A DNA stretch of 14,552 nucleotides from an uncultured Clostridia bacterium (GTDB lineage Bacteria > Bacillota_A > Clostridia > TANB77 > CAG-508): the NCBI GenBank assembly GCA_947588915.1, contig CANPZA010000027.1, forward strand, positions 1 to 14,552, in the 5' to 3' direction. The position numbers were made by a program, and so were the translations under genes. Positions 12,864 through 14,552 of this stretch are shown here, one piece after another (position 1 is the first letter of the stretch; each line of letters starts with the position of its first letter). Below the pieces are notes generated by a model. The model saw nothing but the letters and a program-made list of their open reading frames with translations, was not told where the DNA came from and did no database searches.

Positions 12864-13505
12864 ATGAAAAAACATTTAAAAATGGTAATTATTCTTAGTT
12901 TTCTACTTTTATTATATACATCTATTTGTGCAGTTTCATATGCTCAGTCTATATCTTCTGACATTTCTAATAGTGTATTTAGATTACATGTTATAGCTAA
13001 TAGTGATAGTAAAGAAGATCAAACTTTAAAATATATTGTTCGTGATAATTTATTAAAATATATGAATTCTATTTGCACAAATTGTACTTCTAAAGAAGAT
13101 GCAATGGAAATTGTTGAAAATAATAAAGATAAATTCAAACAAATTGCAATTGATACAATTAAAGAACAAGGTTATTCATATGATGTAAATATAAATATTG
13201 GTAATTTTGAATTTCCTACAAAAAATTATGGTGATATTTCATTACCTAGTGGTATGTATGATGCATTGAGAGTTGAGATAGGTGAAGCAAAAGGTCAAAA
13301 TTGGTGGTGCGTAATGTTTCCTCCTTTATGTTTTGTAGATATTTCTTCTGGCGTAGTCCCTAATGAATCTAAGGAATTAATGAAAGATAATTTAACTGAA
13401 GAAGAATTTGCATTGGTTTCTGATAAGTCAAGTTCTGAAATTGAATTTAAATTTAAATTGTTAGAATTTTTTGGAAATCTAGGACTAACAACTGCAAAAA
13501 AATAG
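12864..13505 (+). CDS. spoIIR: Stage II sporulation protein R
   Basis: SpoIIR is made in the forespore, exported to the intermembrane space and signals to the SpoIIGA protease, which activates sigma-E in the mother cell. The 213 residues begin with a basic and hydrophobic signal peptide (1-27, probable cleavage after SYA). They then show the family hallmarks FRLHVIANSDSKEDQTLKYIVRD (39-61) and, towards the C terminus, SGMYDALRVEIGEAKGQNWWCVMFPPLCFVD. The start ATG has GGAGG six bases upstream. It is complete and intact, which indicates a spore former. It is followed by a terminator and then murA in the same direction. Confidence 0.96.
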   Translation: MKKHLKMVIILSFLLLLYTSICAVSYAQSISSDISNSVFRLHVIANSDSKEDQTLKYIVRDNLLKYMNSICTNCTSKEDAMEIVENNKDKFKQIAIDTIKEQGYSYDVNINIGNFEFPTKNYGDISLPSGMYDALRVEIGEAKGQNWWCVMFPPLCFVDISSGVVPNESKELMKDNLTEEEFALVSDKSSSEIEFKFKLLEFFGNLGLTTAKK

Positions 13506-13534
13506 TTGCAAACATTAAAATTTTATGATATATT
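13506..13534 (+). promoter_or_regulatory. Candidate promoter for murA upstream of the terminator hairpin
   Basis: TTGCAA (13506-13511), a 17-base spacer and TATATT (13529-13534) directly follow the spoIIR stop codon. The transcript would start near 13541, five bases before the terminator-like hairpin at 13546-13574. It could reach murA only by reading through it. No better promoter is visible between the hairpin and murA. Confidence 0.3.
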
Positions 13535-13545
13535 AAATTATGTAT

Positions 13546-13574
13546 AGAGTGTTAATATTTTTACACTCTTTTTT
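13546..13574 (+). terminator. Rho-independent terminator between spoIIR and murA
   Basis: A 7-bp stem AGAGTGT / ACACTCT (13546-13552 with 13563-13569) has a 10-base AT loop and ends in six T residues. It lies 40 bases after the spoIIR stop codon. Confidence 0.75.
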
Positions 13575-13606
13575 GATGTTAACATTATATATTGGGGGTT
13601 ATTTAA

Positions 13607-14552
13607 TTGGAAAAATTAGTAGTAAAAGGTCCAACTCCTTTGAAGGGCGAAGTAATAATTAGTGGTGCAAAAAATGCAGCTGTTGCCATTTTACCAGCTA
13701 CACTTTTAATTGATGGTAGCTGTACAATTGAAAATTTGCCAAATATAAGTGATATAAGGATTTCTTGTGAAATATTAGAAAAATTAGGAGCAAAAATAAC
13801 TTGGAATAATGAAAATAGTATTACTATAGATACATCTAATATTACAACTACAACTGCTCCTTTAGACTTAACTAGTAAATTCAGAGCTTCATATTATATT
13901 ATAGGAGCTATGCTTGGAAGAAAAGGAGAAATTGAAGTAGGTATGCCAGGAGGATGTAAACTTGGTGCAAGGCCTATCGACCAACATATAAAAGGGTTTG
14001 AAAGCTTAGGTGCAAATGTTACAGTAGAAAAAGGTACTATTCATGCAAAAGCAAAAAAGTTAGTAGGTACATCAATTTATATGGATATTGTGTCTGTAGG
14101 TGCAACAATTAATGTTATGCTAGCAAGTGTATTAGCCAAAGGGACTACTACAATTGATAATGCTGCAAAAGAGCCTCACATAGTTGATGTAGCAAATTTT
14201 CTAAATACTATGGGAGCTGATATTAGAGGTGCTGGTACAGATGTTATTAAAATAAATGGTGTTGAAAAACTACATGGGAACGCTACATACTCTGTTGTTC
14301 CAGACCAAATAGAAGCAGGTACTTTTATGCTTGCTGCTATTGCAACTAAAGGTGATTTATTAATTAAAAATTGTATAACAAAACATTTAGACTCTCTAAC
14401 TGCTAAAATTATAGAAGTTGGAGGAAATGTTGAGGACTTTGGAGATAGCCTTCATGTTTGGTGTAATAAAAGACCTTCAAGTGCAAATATAAAGACTTTA
14501 CCATATCCTGGTTTTCCAACTGATTTACAACCTCAAATGGGAGTTGTTCTTT
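13607..14552 (+). CDS. murA: UDP-N-acetylglucosamine 1-carboxyvinyltransferase (3' end outside window)
   Basis: MurA transfers enolpyruvate from PEP to UDP-GlcNAc, the first committed step of peptidoglycan synthesis in the cytoplasm. The window holds 315 of about 420 residues. Key residues are K22 and N23 (GAKNAAVAILPA), the catalytic-loop cysteine C117 (PGGCKLGARPIDQH), and the catalytic aspartate D306 (YPGFPTDLQPQMG), matching D305 of the E. coli enzyme. Having Cys rather than Asp at 117 predicts sensitivity to fosfomycin at the target level. The start is a TTG at 13607 giving MEKLVVKGPTPLKGEV, with a GGGGG ribosome binding site at 13594-13598. It follows spoIIR and a terminator. In B. subtilis a murA gene lies next to another stage II sporulation gene, spoIID, so a wall-sporulation neighbourhood is plausible. 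Confidence 0.96.
   Translation, partial: MEKLVVKGPTPLKGEVIISGAKNAAVAILPATLLIDGSCTIENLPNISDIRISCEILEKLGAKITWNNENSITIDTSNITTTTAPLDLTSKFRASYYIIGAMLGRKGEIEVGMPGGCKLGARPIDQHIKGFESLGANVTVEKGTIHAKAKKLVGTSIYMDIVSVGATINVMLASVLAKGTTTIDNAAKEPHIVDVANFLNTMGADIRGAGTDVIKINGVEKLHGNATYSVVPDQIEAGTFMLAAIATKGDLLIKNCITKHLDSLTAKIIEVGGNVEDFGDSLHVWCNKRPSSANIKTLPYPGFPTDLQPQMGVVL

Overview
The window is about 14.5 kb of very AT-rich DNA. It looks like a chromosomal segment of a spore-forming, low-GC Gram-positive bacterium of the class Clostridia. The evidence is a clear spoIIR gene, strong GGAGG-type ribosome binding sites, TTG start codons, sigma-A promoters with 17-base spacers, and stem-plus-T-run terminators. The standard code is used. 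No rRNA, tRNA or CRISPR array was seen. No gene-free stretch exceeds about 220 bases.

Left part (1-3337, plus strand): the 3' portion of a membrane sensor histidine kinase, an unrecognised 130-residue protein, and a response regulator with an HD-GYP output domain (a predicted cyclic-di-GMP phosphodiesterase). The last two each have a good sigma-A-like promoter. This looks like a signalling locus, but a kinase-regulator pairing is only inferred from proximity.

Middle part (3340-8063, minus strand): an ABC-F ATPase of the YbiT/YkpA branch, a Y1 (HUH) transposase flanked by near-identical hairpins, and the RNA-binding protein Tex. The transposase and its two hairpins form a compact element of about 950 bp (5535-6483). 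One end touches the ABC-F stop codon. The other end sits just upstream of the tex ribosome binding site and appears to bring an outward promoter for tex. Two further hairpins with a GGGAC-containing loop sit at the ends of other genes, at 1564-1592 (kinase stop) and 10772-10806 (pyrophosphorylase stop). They suggest a dispersed REP-like family.

Right part (8064-14552): divergent from the ABC-F gene is a TtcA-type tRNA thiolation enzyme. Then, on the minus strand, come a phosphohexomutase and a eukaryotic-type UDP-sugar pyrophosphorylase. Together they would convert a hexose 6-phosphate to its 1-phosphate and then to a UDP-sugar for envelope or polysaccharide synthesis. Next is a small unrecognised minus-strand protein with a near-consensus sigma-A promoter. 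Divergent from it is spoIIR, with a plausible sigma-F promoter. The window ends inside murA, the first committed step of peptidoglycan synthesis.

The items most worth a second look are: (1) the Y1 transposase element and its REP-like hairpins at gene ends, including an apparent element-borne tex promoter and a family start codon that reads ATA; (2) an ABC-F protein whose two degenerate ATPase motifs both fall in the same composite ATP site; and (3) several promoters that overlap, or lie just upstream of, terminator-like hairpins.
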